NCBI GenBank assembly: GCA_020216625.1 | Contig: JAIUYB010000206.1 | Span: forward strand, 1 to 5,247 | Origin: Desulfarculus sp. | GTDB lineage: Bacteria; Desulfobacterota; Desulfarculia; Desulfarculales; Desulfarculaceae | Direction of reading: 5' to 3' | Length of the DNA stretch: 5,247 nucleotides | In this document: positions 1-5,247 of the stretch, one piece after another | Numbering within the stretch: the first letter of the stretch is position 1 | Layout: each line of letters starts with the position of its first letter | Made by a program: the position numbers and the translations under genes | Notes under the pieces: generated by a model | The model's input: the letters and a program-made list of their open reading frames with translations, nothing else | Databases searched by the model: none | Told to the model about the DNA's origin: nothing

Positions 1-85
1 GGTCCAGGTGCGACTTCGGCTTCTTACGCACCGACACCGCCAGGTCGAGGAATCCGCACAGCCGGGTTTCGAAACGGTTGGCCAA
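1..85 (-). CDS. Unrecognised partial ORF leaving the window at its left edge
   Basis: I do not recognise this protein. Reading leftward from a TTG at 83-85, an open frame of 28 codons runs to the window edge without a stop. The visible peptide begins LANRFETRLCGFLDL and ends KKPKSHLD, with a basic cluster (RKKPK). Two features favour a real start. A strong purine-rich Shine-Dalgarno-like run (GGAGGGGG on the minus strand) lies about 3-5 bases before the TTG, and AT-rich promoter-like DNA lies further upstream at about 105-145. Against it, only 28 codons are visible, the start codon is the rare TTG, and in GC-rich DNA short open frames are common by chance. It would be transcribed divergently from the Fic remnant. 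It may belong to the same disrupted accessory segment, but no function can be proposed. Confidence 0.3.
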   Translation of the reverse strand, partial: MANRFETRLCGFLDLAVSVRKKPKSHLD

Positions 86-104
86 ACGCCCCCTCCAGTT
101 CCTC

Positions 105-145
105 CGTTTCGATTATCTTATCCCATATTATCAGACTGTTAAAGT
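105..145 (-). promoter_or_regulatory. Possible leftward sigma70-type promoter in an AT-rich patch
   Basis: This patch is visibly richer in A and T than its surroundings. On the minus strand it offers TTTAAC, a 17-base spacer, then TAAGAT as one -35/-10 pair. It also offers an extended -10 candidate, TGATAATAT, slightly upstream of that. Both sit before the GGAGG-type ribosome binding site of the partial leftward ORF. The boxes are imperfect and two overlapping solutions exist, so this is a candidate only. Confidence 0.3.
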
Positions 146-913
146 GCACTCTCGCTGCGCGCGCCGTGCAATGGTCTCATCAAGGAGATCCATGCCGAAC
201 TCCTGAAGGGCGTGCGCGGTGCGCGGCAAAACCCGGGAGAGTTCAGACGAACCCAGAACTGGATCGGTCCTCAGGGAGTCGCCCTCGCCCAGGCCAGCTT
301 TGTGCCGCCGCCTCCCAACGAGATCACCCGGGCCATGGGCGAGTTGGAAAACTACATCCACCAGGAGTCACCCCTGCCTGCCCTGATCAAGGCTGCCCTC
401 GTACATGCCCAGTTCGAGACCATCCACCCCTTCCTCGACGGCAACGGCCGAGTGGGCAGGCTGTTGATAACCTTTCTGCTCTGCCAATGGGGAATTCTGC
501 ACAAGCCGCTGCTCTATCTGTCCCTGTTTTTCAAGGAGCACCGCCAGGAGTACTACGACCGCCTGCAAGCGGTGCGTGATCAGGGGGATTGGGAAGGGTG
601 GCTGCGCTTTTTCTTGGCGGGCGTGGTCGACATCTCCCACAAGGCTTCGTTGACAGCCTCATCCATCCAGCGACTTCGCAACGAACACCTGTCCTTGGTT
701 TCCCAGACGGCCAAAGGCGCTCCCCTGTTGGAGGCCTGCTTCAAAATGCCTTACATCTCCATCACCATGGCCGCCAAAGAACTGGGCACCAGCTTCCAGA
801 CCGCCCGCAACGCCGTTTATAAATTCGAGGAATTAGGATTGCTCAGGGAAGTCACCGGCGAGCACCGCAACCGGATCTACGCTTACCAAGCCTATCTTGA
901 TCTGTTTGGGTGA
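143..913 (+). pseudogene. 5'-truncated Fic-family (AMPylation-type) protein remnant
   Basis: Fic proteins usually transfer AMP from ATP to hydroxyl side chains of target proteins. The frame is open from just after a TAA at 140-142 to the TGA at 911-913. Family-like sequence (LIKEIHAELLKGVRG) is already readable from about 176, but the only standard in-frame start is GTG 212, inside the conserved block. From that GTG the product would be 233 residues, against roughly 350-380 for typical members with this architecture. Visible parts: NPGEFRRTQNWIG at 7-19; the FVPPPP flap region at 30-35; the complete catalytic motif HPFLDGNGRVGR at 72-83 (His72 at 425-427); the helical KEHRQEYYD segment at about 108-116; and a C-terminal winged helix at about 170-233 (AAKELGTSFQTARNAV). 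What is missing is the N-terminal helical region, where class II Fic proteins carry the inhibitory (S/T)xxxE(G/N) helix. No Fic-like sequence appears in any forward frame of 1-140, so this is a deletion or recombination junction rather than a simple frameshift. A shortened GTG212 product cannot be excluded, but only a weak AAGG precedes it. The family is certain; the broken status is likely. Confidence 0.8.
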
Positions 914-940
914 CGGAGCCGACCGGCGGGGACGCGCTCC

Positions 941-3124
941 CTAGAGCTGGGCCACCAGGTTGCGCCCGGTGCGCTTGGCCTGGTAGAGGGCCGCCGAGGC
1001 TCGTTTGAGCAGGTCGTCCAGGCGCTGGTCGCGCGGGTCCATCTGGGCCAGGCCCAGACTGGCGGTGCAGACCGGCCCATCGGTCTCCAATCCAGTGCGC
1101 AGACCGGCCAGGGCCTCGCGCAGGCGTTCGGCCACCATCCGCCCCTCGTCCAGATCCGCCTCCACCAGCACCGCCGCGAACTCCTCGCCGCCCAGGCGGC
1201 CGAAGATGTCGCTGTCGCGCAGGCTTTGGCGACAAGCCCTGGCCGCCTGGCGCAAGAGCTCGTCTCCCATGGCGTGACCGTAGGTGTCGTTGATGTCCTT
1301 GAAGCGGTCCATGTCGATCATCACCACCATCATCGGCTTGCCATAGCGCCGCGAGCGTTTGAACTCCTGGCTGGCCAGCTCCAGGAAGTGCTGGCGGTTG
1401 GCCACCCCGGTCAACCAGTCGGTGGTGGCCAGGCGCGCCAGCTCCCCTTCCATGCGCTTGCGCTGGGTGATGTCGTGGGCCACCGAGTAGACCAGGCCGT
1501 GGCTGGCCAGGGCGCTGGAGCTCCAGTTCAGCCAGATCCAGGAGCCGTCCTTGCACTTGAAGCGGTTCTCGAAATCGGTGACGGTCTGCCCGTGGATCAG
1601 GCGCCGGCCGGCGTCGCGAATGGCGGGACGGTCGTCGGGGTGGACCAGCTCGTGCCAGGGCCGGGCCTTCAATTGCTCCTGGCTCCAGCCGGTGACCTTG
1701 GTCCAGGAGAGGTTGATCTCGCGGAAGTAGCCGTCGAAATCCATGATGCTCAGCAAATCCGGCGAGAGATCGAACAGCCGGCGACGCTCTTCCTGGGCCA
1801 GCTTGCGCTCCGACACGTCGCGCACCACGCAGATCCAACCCAGGCGTTCGCCCTGGTCGTCGCTCAGGGGGGCGATTGACAGCTCGCAGGGAAAGACCCG
1901 TCCGTCCTGGCGGATCATCTCGTAGTCGGACTCGTGGAAGAAGCCCTGCTGGGTCATGCCCTGGTAGAGACGGTCCAGAAGGCGCTCCTGGTGCTCATGG
2001 TCCAGATGCAGGATGGAAGTGCCCCGGCCCAGCATGTCTTCCTTGCGATAGCCGAAAACCCGCTCGGCCGCGCCGTTGCAATCCACGATCAGGGGCGGGT
2101 GGGAAGAGTCCAGAACCAGGATGGCGTCCAGTTGACTTTGGAAGACGGTCTCGAACCGGCGTTTGGTGCTGGTCAGCACCGCCTCGGCCTCCCGCCGGCG
2201 CTTGACCTCGGCGGCCAGCCGGCGGTTCCAGTAGATCACCAGGCCCAGGAGCATCAAGCCCAGGCCCAGGGTGACCCCGCCGAACCGCCAAACCTGGCCC
2301 CAATCCAGGCCGTCCACCTGCACCGGGGCCCAGCGGTGGTAGATCTCCTGCCGCTCGTCCTGGCCGAGGGTGGCCAGGACCTGGTTGACGATTTCGGCCA
2401 AGGGGGCCTGCTCTGGCCGCATGGCCAGGGCCAATTGATAGCTGTAGCCGGTGGCCAGGGCCACCTTCAGGTTGCTGATGCCCTGGGACCGAGCCGCCCA
2501 GACCAGGTCCAACAGGCCGCCGATCATGCCGTCGGCCCGCCCCTCGGCCACCGTCCACAGGCCGCCGTCATCTTCCAGCGGGGCCAGCTTGATCTGGGGG
2601 TGGTCGCGCCGGAACCAGAATTCGGCCGGGTGCAGGCTCTTGACCATCAATAGCTTGCCCGCCAAGTCGGCCAGGCCGTTTATCCCGGAACTCTCGGCGC
2701 GGGTCATCACCACCACCGGCACGCTGAGGAAGGGCTCGCTGTAGGTCAGGTCTCGGTCCGGACCGTCCAGCACCACTGGAGCCAGGTCCACCTCTCCCCG
2801 CCGCAGGCCGGCCTGGGCCTTGGCCATGCTGGAATAGACCCGCAGGCTTAACCGCGCCCCCAGCCGACGCTCGATGAGCGAAAGGTAGTCCACCACGATT
2901 CCCCGCGGCTTGCCATCGACCTCGGTGAAGGCCAGCGGCGGGGAGTCGGTCCAGACCCCCGCCCGGAGCGGGGAGTTTTTTTCGAGCCATTGTTCCTGCT
3001 GGCCGCTCAGGGCCAAACCGCGACGGGGAGGGTCGGGCATGGCCCAGGCGCCGACCACGTGGTAGGTCATCGCCAAAAACAGGCCGAGCGCGACCAGGGT
3101 TTTCTTGATGGGGCTAGTTGGCAT
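941..3124 (-). CDS. Membrane diguanylate cyclase with periplasmic solute-binding sensor, two PAS domains and GGEEF domain
   Basis: The protein (727 residues) should make cyclic di-GMP from two GTP at the inner face of the cytoplasmic membrane in response to a periplasmic ligand. Domains in order: signal peptide 1-28 (KK n-region, hydrophobic core, AWA before the predicted cut); periplasmic SBP_bac_3-type Venus-flytrap domain about 52-267 (RAGVWTDSPPLAF, GEVDLAP, YSEPFLS, IYHRWAP); transmembrane helix about 283-299; a charged linker helix 300-320; PAS 1 about 323-440, ending in a PAC-like RDVSERK; PAS 2 about 448-556, ending in HDITQRK; GGDEF domain about 563-727, opening with TTDWLTGVANR. The cyclase looks active: GGEEF at 645-649 (bases 1178-1192), Asp604 and Glu647 in the metal positions by comparison with PleD, and IDMDRFKDINDTYGH intact. 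An RxxD inhibitory site (R636-D639) sits five residues before GGEEF, so product feedback is expected. There is no EAL or HD-GYP domain. The start is fixed because TGA and TAA stand in frame immediately before ATG 3124; no good Shine-Dalgarno sequence is seen. It is convergent with the Fic remnant, 27 bases away. The ligand is unknown. Confidence 0.93.
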   Translation of the reverse strand: MPTSPIKKTLVALGLFLAMTYHVVGAWAMPDPPRRGLALSGQQEQWLEKNSPLRAGVWTDSPPLAFTEVDGKPRGIVVDYLSLIERRLGARLSLRVYSSMAKAQAGLRRGEVDLAPVVLDGPDRDLTYSEPFLSVPVVVMTRAESSGINGLADLAGKLLMVKSLHPAEFWFRRDHPQIKLAPLEDDGGLWTVAEGRADGMIGGLLDLVWAARSQGISNLKVALATGYSYQLALAMRPEQAPLAEIVNQVLATLGQDERQEIYHRWAPVQVDGLDWGQVWRFGGVTLGLGLMLLGLVIYWNRRLAAEVKRRREAEAVLTSTKRRFETVFQSQLDAILVLDSSHPPLIVDCNGAAERVFGYRKEDMLGRGTSILHLDHEHQERLLDRLYQGMTQQGFFHESDYEMIRQDGRVFPCELSIAPLSDDQGERLGWICVVRDVSERKLAQEERRRLFDLSPDLLSIMDFDGYFREINLSWTKVTGWSQEQLKARPWHELVHPDDRPAIRDAGRRLIHGQTVTDFENRFKCKDGSWIWLNWSSSALASHGLVYSVAHDITQRKRMEGELARLATTDWLTGVANRQHFLELASQEFKRSRRYGKPMMVVMIDMDRFKDINDTYGHAMGDELLRQAARACRQSLRDSDIFGRLGGEEFAAVLVEADLDEGRMVAERLREALAGLRTGLETDGPVCTASLGLAQMDPRDQRLDDLLKRASAALYQAKRTGRNLVAQL

Positions 3125-3266
3125 TTATCACAACGGGTTAGCTAGAGTTGACCACCAGGTCCTCGTGAATTCATATATCACGCCAGGCGGCTTGGAAAAA
3201 AACCAATTACGCCCTATAAGCGCTAATCGGACGCCAGCTTGAATTTCTTTAGTACATGAAGGTTAC
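3125..3266. other. Intergenic region upstream of the diguanylate cyclase gene
   Basis: This region lies between the dnaN terminator and the start of the cyclase gene. It is AT-richer than the coding DNA and contains no ORF I would defend. It holds one promoter candidate, listed separately, and several short inverted repeats: GACC-acca-GGTC at 3150-3161, the odd palindrome CGCCAGGCG at 3181-3189, and TTGG/CCAA around an A7 run at 3192-3206. Each arm is only 4 bases, so none is convincing as an operator or terminator. Confidence 0.5.
3172..3180 (-). promoter_or_regulatory. Candidate extended -10 element for the diguanylate cyclase gene
   Basis: On the minus strand the sequence reads TGATATATG, which matches the extended -10 pattern TGnTATAAT at TG and at four of the six core bases. 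It would start transcripts near 3165 and leave a leader of about 40 bases. The matching -35 region is poor: the T-rich stretch upstream gives only TTTCCA at a short 15-base spacing. A weak candidate. Confidence 0.3.
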
Positions 3267-3302
3267 AAAAAAACGACGGACCCCGTTTTTTGGGGTCCGC
3301 CG
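3267..3302 (-). terminator. Rho-independent terminator of dnaN
   Basis: On the minus strand, 22 bases past the dnaN stop, CGGCGGACCCC pairs with GGGGTCCGTCG. This is an 11-bp stem with a single G-U pair (arms 3292-3302 and 3274-3284). The loop is the seven bases 3285-3291, and an uninterrupted run of seven T follows a few bases on (A at 3267-3273 on the plus strand). Stem, loop and T-tract all fit an intrinsic terminator. The plus-strand reading has no T-tract after the stem, so it acts leftward only. It separates dnaN from the downstream cyclase gene. Confidence 0.93.
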
Positions 3303-3324
3303 CTCTGGTTGGACGAAAATTCGA

Positions 3325-4440
3325 TCAGAGGCGCATGGGCATGATCACGCTCAGGTAGCCGGCGTCGCCCTCGCCCTTGATCAGGCAGGGGTTCTGCTCG
3401 TCCACGAAGCCCAGGCTGATATCCTCCGAGCGCATGGCCCGGCACAGATCCAGGAAGTAGCGGGCGTTGAAGCCCACGTTGAAGCTCTCCCCGGAGTAGT
3501 CCACCTCCAGGGCCTCCTTGGCCTCGCCCAGGTCCGGGTTCTGGCTCACCACCTCCACCAGCCCGTCCTTGAACTCCAGGCGCACCCCGGAGAAACGGTC
3601 GCTGGCCATCAAGGACATGCGCTTGAGCACCCCCTCGAAGGCCTGGCGGTTGACGATGGCCTTGCGCTTGATGTTCTTGGGGATCACCACCTCATAGTCC
3701 GGGAAGGATCCCTCCTGCATGCGCAGGATCAACTTGACCTCGTCCCGGGTCACCACCGCGAATTTCTGGTTCAGGCCCAGGATGATCTCGCCGCCCTCCT
3801 CGGCCAACTTGCTCATCTCGTTCACGCCCTTGCGGGGGATGATCACCCCGCCCTCCAGGGCGAACTCGCCCAGGCCCGGCACCTCGCGGTCGATGAGCGA
3901 CAGGCGGTGGCCATCGGTGGAGACGAAGCGCAGGCGGTGGCCGTCATCCTTCTTGCGCTTCTGCACATAGAGCCCGGCCAGGTTGAAGCGGGTGTCTTCC
4001 TGGCTGATGGAGAAGATGGTCTTCTCGATCATCTCGCCCAACACCGCCCCGTCGATGGCCAGCTGGGGGATGCCATCCACCGCCGGCAGCTCGGGATAGT
4101 CGGCGGCGGGCAGGCCCACCAGGTCGAAGGTGGCCCGTCCGCCGCTGATGTGCAGGTAGTTGTTTTCCTTTTCTTTCAGATAAACGTCCTCGGCCGGCAG
4201 TTCGCGGACGATCTCGTAGAGCTTCTTGGCCGGCACCGTGACCCGACCTGGCTTGCTGATCCGGGCCGGATAAATCCCCTGGAAGCTGGTCTCCAGGTCG
4301 GTGGCGGTCAGGTTCAGGCGCTCGCCCGTGGCGTCCAGGAGGACGTTGCTGAGGATGGGCATGGAGGTGCGCCGTTCCACCACCGATTGGGACTTGGCCA
4401 GGCCCTTGGCCAAATCGTCTTTGCGCACGGTCAGTTCCAT
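3325..4440 (-). CDS. dnaN: DNA polymerase III subunit beta (sliding clamp)
   Basis: DnaN forms the ring-shaped dimer that encircles DNA and tethers the replicative polymerase; it also recruits ligase, MutS/MutL and translesion polymerases through a hydrophobic cleft. The 371-residue product matches the family length (E. coli has 366). It begins with the typical MELTVRKDDL and the near-invariant VVERRTSMPILSNVLL at about 20-35, and ends in the hallmark MPMRL, the C-terminal segment lining the partner-binding cleft. Three repeated clamp folds are expected at about 1-120, 128-250 and 252-371. Other conserved pieces are FSISQEDTRFNLAGLY, VSTDGHRLS and EGSFPDYEVVIP. Start ATG 4438-4440 is supported by GGAG at 4447-4450, six bases away, and by the conserved N terminus. 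The gene appears to be a single transcription unit with a promoter candidate at 4482-4511 and a strong terminator 22 bases past the stop. dnaA, recF and gyrB are not its immediate neighbours: a diguanylate cyclase lies downstream and dinD upstream. Confidence 0.97.
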   Translation of the reverse strand: MELTVRKDDLAKGLAKSQSVVERRTSMPILSNVLLDATGERLNLTATDLETSFQGIYPARISKPGRVTVPAKKLYEIVRELPAEDVYLKEKENNYLHISGGRATFDLVGLPAADYPELPAVDGIPQLAIDGAVLGEMIEKTIFSISQEDTRFNLAGLYVQKRKKDDGHRLRFVSTDGHRLSLIDREVPGLGEFALEGGVIIPRKGVNEMSKLAEEGGEIILGLNQKFAVVTRDEVKLILRMQEGSFPDYEVVIPKNIKRKAIVNRQAFEGVLKRMSLMASDRFSGVRLEFKDGLVEVVSQNPDLGEAKEALEVDYSGESFNVGFNARYFLDLCRAMRSEDISLGFVDEQNPCLIKGEGDAGYLSVIMPMRL

Positions 4441-4446
4441 GGCGAA

Positions 4447-4450
4447 CTCC
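4447..4450 (-). promoter_or_regulatory. Ribosome binding site of dnaN
   Basis: GGAG on the minus strand lies six bases before ATG 4438-4440, at normal spacing. It supports this start over any internal Met. Confidence 0.75.
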
Positions 4451-4481
4451 GTGAGGGTCAGGTTTGAACCAAATTGCGCCT

Positions 4482-4511
4482 ACCATACCCCAGGTATGGC
4501 CCACATGGCAA
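4482..4511 (-). promoter_or_regulatory. dnaN: Candidate sigma70-type promoter of dnaN
   Basis: On the minus strand TTGCCA (4506-4511) and TATGGT (4482-4487) are 18 bases apart, giving 4-5 matches to each consensus box. Transcription would begin near 4475, leaving a leader of about 35 bases before dnaN. The -10 box overlaps the dyad at 4483-4499. No better pair is seen in the 134-base gap between dinD and dnaN. Confidence 0.5.
4483..4499. repeat. Perfect inverted repeat over the dnaN promoter (candidate operator)
   Basis: The sequence reads CCATACC-CCA-GGTATGG: two perfect 7-base arms around a 3-base centre. It covers most of the candidate -10 box and part of the spacer of the dnaN promoter, the position expected of a repressor site. 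The 3-base centre makes an RNA hairpin possible but tight, and no T-tract follows in either direction, so it is not a terminator. The binding protein is unknown. Confidence 0.5.
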
Positions 4512-4574
4512 GACCAGACTACTAGATTTAGTGCGTGAGCGTGTCCGTGGCCCGCCAGGTGTCAACCCCGCAGC

Positions 4575-5247
4575 TCATTCTTCAGAGCTGACAGCTGAAA
4601 ATTTTTTGGTCCTTCTGGGCAATTTCTTTTGCTCGGATGCCAGGCGTCGTTCCACCTTTTTAACATCCTCAGCAGGCGGCAGGTTTTCGGGTACGATGCC
4701 ACGGTCCACCAGCAGCTTGCGGACCTCCTGATTATTCTTGACATGCTCTTGGCTGATGTCCGGTTCAAAGCGCATATCATTTTGTTTTATATTGAAATTT
4801 GTGATTTCGTTGGCGAAATCCTTGGCCTTAATGGTGATGGTGGGCAGGAAGTCGGCTAGAGGGCGCCCCTTGGGCACAGATAAGCGATCTTTCATGTCCC
4901 GGGTGGTCCGGCCGCCAAACAGCGCCATATCACCCTTGCTACGGATGCGCGCAAAGCTGTCGTTATCACCAAGGCGCTCGAAGATGATCCCCGACAATTC
5001 CTTCTCGGAACGTGTCAACTTCTTTCGGGCGCTGATTCGCTCGGACTCAGCTAGGCGTTGCTCTATCATCTCTTGCTTGCGTGTCTGGACGGCGAAGTAA
5101 GTTTGGGCAAAGGCTATGGGATCCTTGGATGGGTCGCCGTTTTGGGCAATAAGATAACAAGCATACCGAGTGAGAGCGATGTCCTCGACCTCCCGTTTGG
5201 CCCCCGAACCAAGTTCGACCATTTTGGTGGCTTCAACGAAATGGTTT
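4575..5247 (-). CDS. dinD: DinD-family DNA-damage-inducible protein, N terminus beyond the window
   Basis: DinD is a LexA-controlled SOS protein in E. coli that interacts with RecA and inhibits RecA filament activities; related proteins occur in phages as antirepressor-like genes. The frame is open to the right edge: upstream of the internal ATG at 5220-5222 the codons NHFVEATK continue in frame and match the family (E. coli has DDHFEEI at this point, from memory), so that ATG is not the true start. About 223 residues are visible and roughly 50-60 appear to be missing. Diagnostic sequence is GSGAKREVEDIALTRYACYL, then AQNGDPSKDPIAFAQTYFAVQTRKQE, then a charged helix around LAESERISARKKLTRSEKEL. 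Next come MALFGGRTTRDMKDRL, DFLPTITIKAKDFANEITNFNI and a C-terminal part with VRKLLVDRGIVPENLPP. The C-terminal tail (KKLPRRTKKF) is basic. The gene is co-directional with dnaN, 134 bases upstream of it. Its promoter and any LexA site are off the window. GC content is about 52% by hand count, well below dnaN. Confidence 0.87.
   Translation of the reverse strand, partial: NHFVEATKMVELGSGAKREVEDIALTRYACYLIAQNGDPSKDPIAFAQTYFAVQTRKQEMIEQRLAESERISARKKLTRSEKELSGIIFERLGDNDSFARIRSKGDMALFGGRTTRDMKDRLSVPKGRPLADFLPTITIKAKDFANEITNFNIKQNDMRFEPDISQEHVKNNQEVRKLLVDRGIVPENLPPAEDVKKVERRLASEQKKLPRRTKKFSAVSSEE

Noticed and set aside
914..940. Terminator between the convergent Fic remnant and the cyclase gene
   Set aside because: Only a 4-bp GGGA/TCCC stem and no T-tract on either strand.
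852..1838. A 328-codon minus-strand frame overlapping the cyclase gene, plus long plus-strand frames at 1226-1879 and 1934-2653
   Set aside because: Low-complexity G, P, R, A, H and Q-rich translations typical of alternate frames in GC-rich DNA; the 941-3124 frame carries all the conserved domains.
3229..3244. Sigma54-like spacing on the minus strand upstream of the cyclase gene (TGGC ... AGC, GG-N10-GC)
   Set aside because: Only the GG-N10-GC core fits; the TTGC half is TAGC and the positions after TGGC do not match. Too weak to list.
3256..4467. A 403-codon open frame on the plus strand covering all of dnaN
   Set aside because: It is an antisense shadow of a GC-rich gene; the composition is H-, Q-, L- and V-rich with no recognisable domain, and dnaN on the other strand is unmistakable.
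4560..4565. A perfect TTGACA on the minus strand just after the dinD stop
   Set aside because: There is no -10-like sequence 15-19 bases downstream (the region is GC-rich, ACGCTC), so it is probably chance.
4571..4590. Six-base inverted repeat CAGCTC/GAGCTG across the dinD stop codon, as a terminator
   Set aside because: On the minus strand no T-tract follows the short stem; the nearby T-run lies on the wrong side and strand for dinD.
5220..5222. This ATG as the start of the dinD gene
   Set aside because: The frame continues upstream to the window edge with family-like residues (NHFVEATK), and the shortened protein would lack the conserved N-terminal domain.

Overview
This is a GC-rich bacterial window holding three substantial genes and one gene remnant. 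The style of the DnaN protein and the multidomain c-di-GMP sensor would fit a proteobacterium or a former 'Deltaproteobacteria' lineage (Desulfobacterota-like). That placement is inference and cannot be settled from 5.2 kb.

Layout, left to right. (1) Positions 1-142 carry no complete gene. A short AT-rich stretch at about 105-145 faces left and may drive an unrecognised ORF that leaves the window at position 1 (minus strand, TTG start at 85). (2) Positions 143-913 (+) encode the C-terminal part of a Fic-family AMP-transferase-type protein. The catalytic HPFxxGNGR motif and the winged-helix tail are intact, but the N-terminal third of the family is absent and the frame is closed by a stop just upstream of where homology begins. 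It looks like a 5'-truncated remnant. (3) Positions 941-3124 (-), convergent with the Fic remnant, encode a 727-residue membrane diguanylate cyclase: signal peptide, periplasmic solute-binding domain, one TM helix, two PAS domains and a GGEEF cyclase with an RxxD inhibitory site. (4) Positions 3125-3324 are intergenic, with a weak promoter candidate for the cyclase and a clear Rho-independent terminator for dnaN. (5) Positions 3325-4440 (-) encode the complete DNA polymerase III beta clamp, DnaN. It has a good ribosome binding site and a plausible promoter whose -10 box lies inside a 7-bp-arm dyad. (6) From 4575 to the right edge (-) lies a DinD-family (DNA-damage-inducible protein D) gene lacking its N terminus because the window ends.

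Functional reading. The right half concerns DNA replication and the damage response (DinD, a RecA modulator in E. coli, directly upstream of the sliding clamp). dnaN appears to be its own transcription unit, with its own promoter and terminator, rather than part of a dnaA-dnaN-recF-gyrB cluster. The middle is an environmental sensor feeding the second messenger c-di-GMP. The left end is degraded accessory DNA. The dinD gene is clearly less GC-rich (about 52% by hand count over 4621-5160) than the dnaN lines sampled (about 67-73%), which suggests it was acquired. I found no CRISPR array, tRNA, rRNA or complete mobile element, and nothing that amounts to a new biological system.
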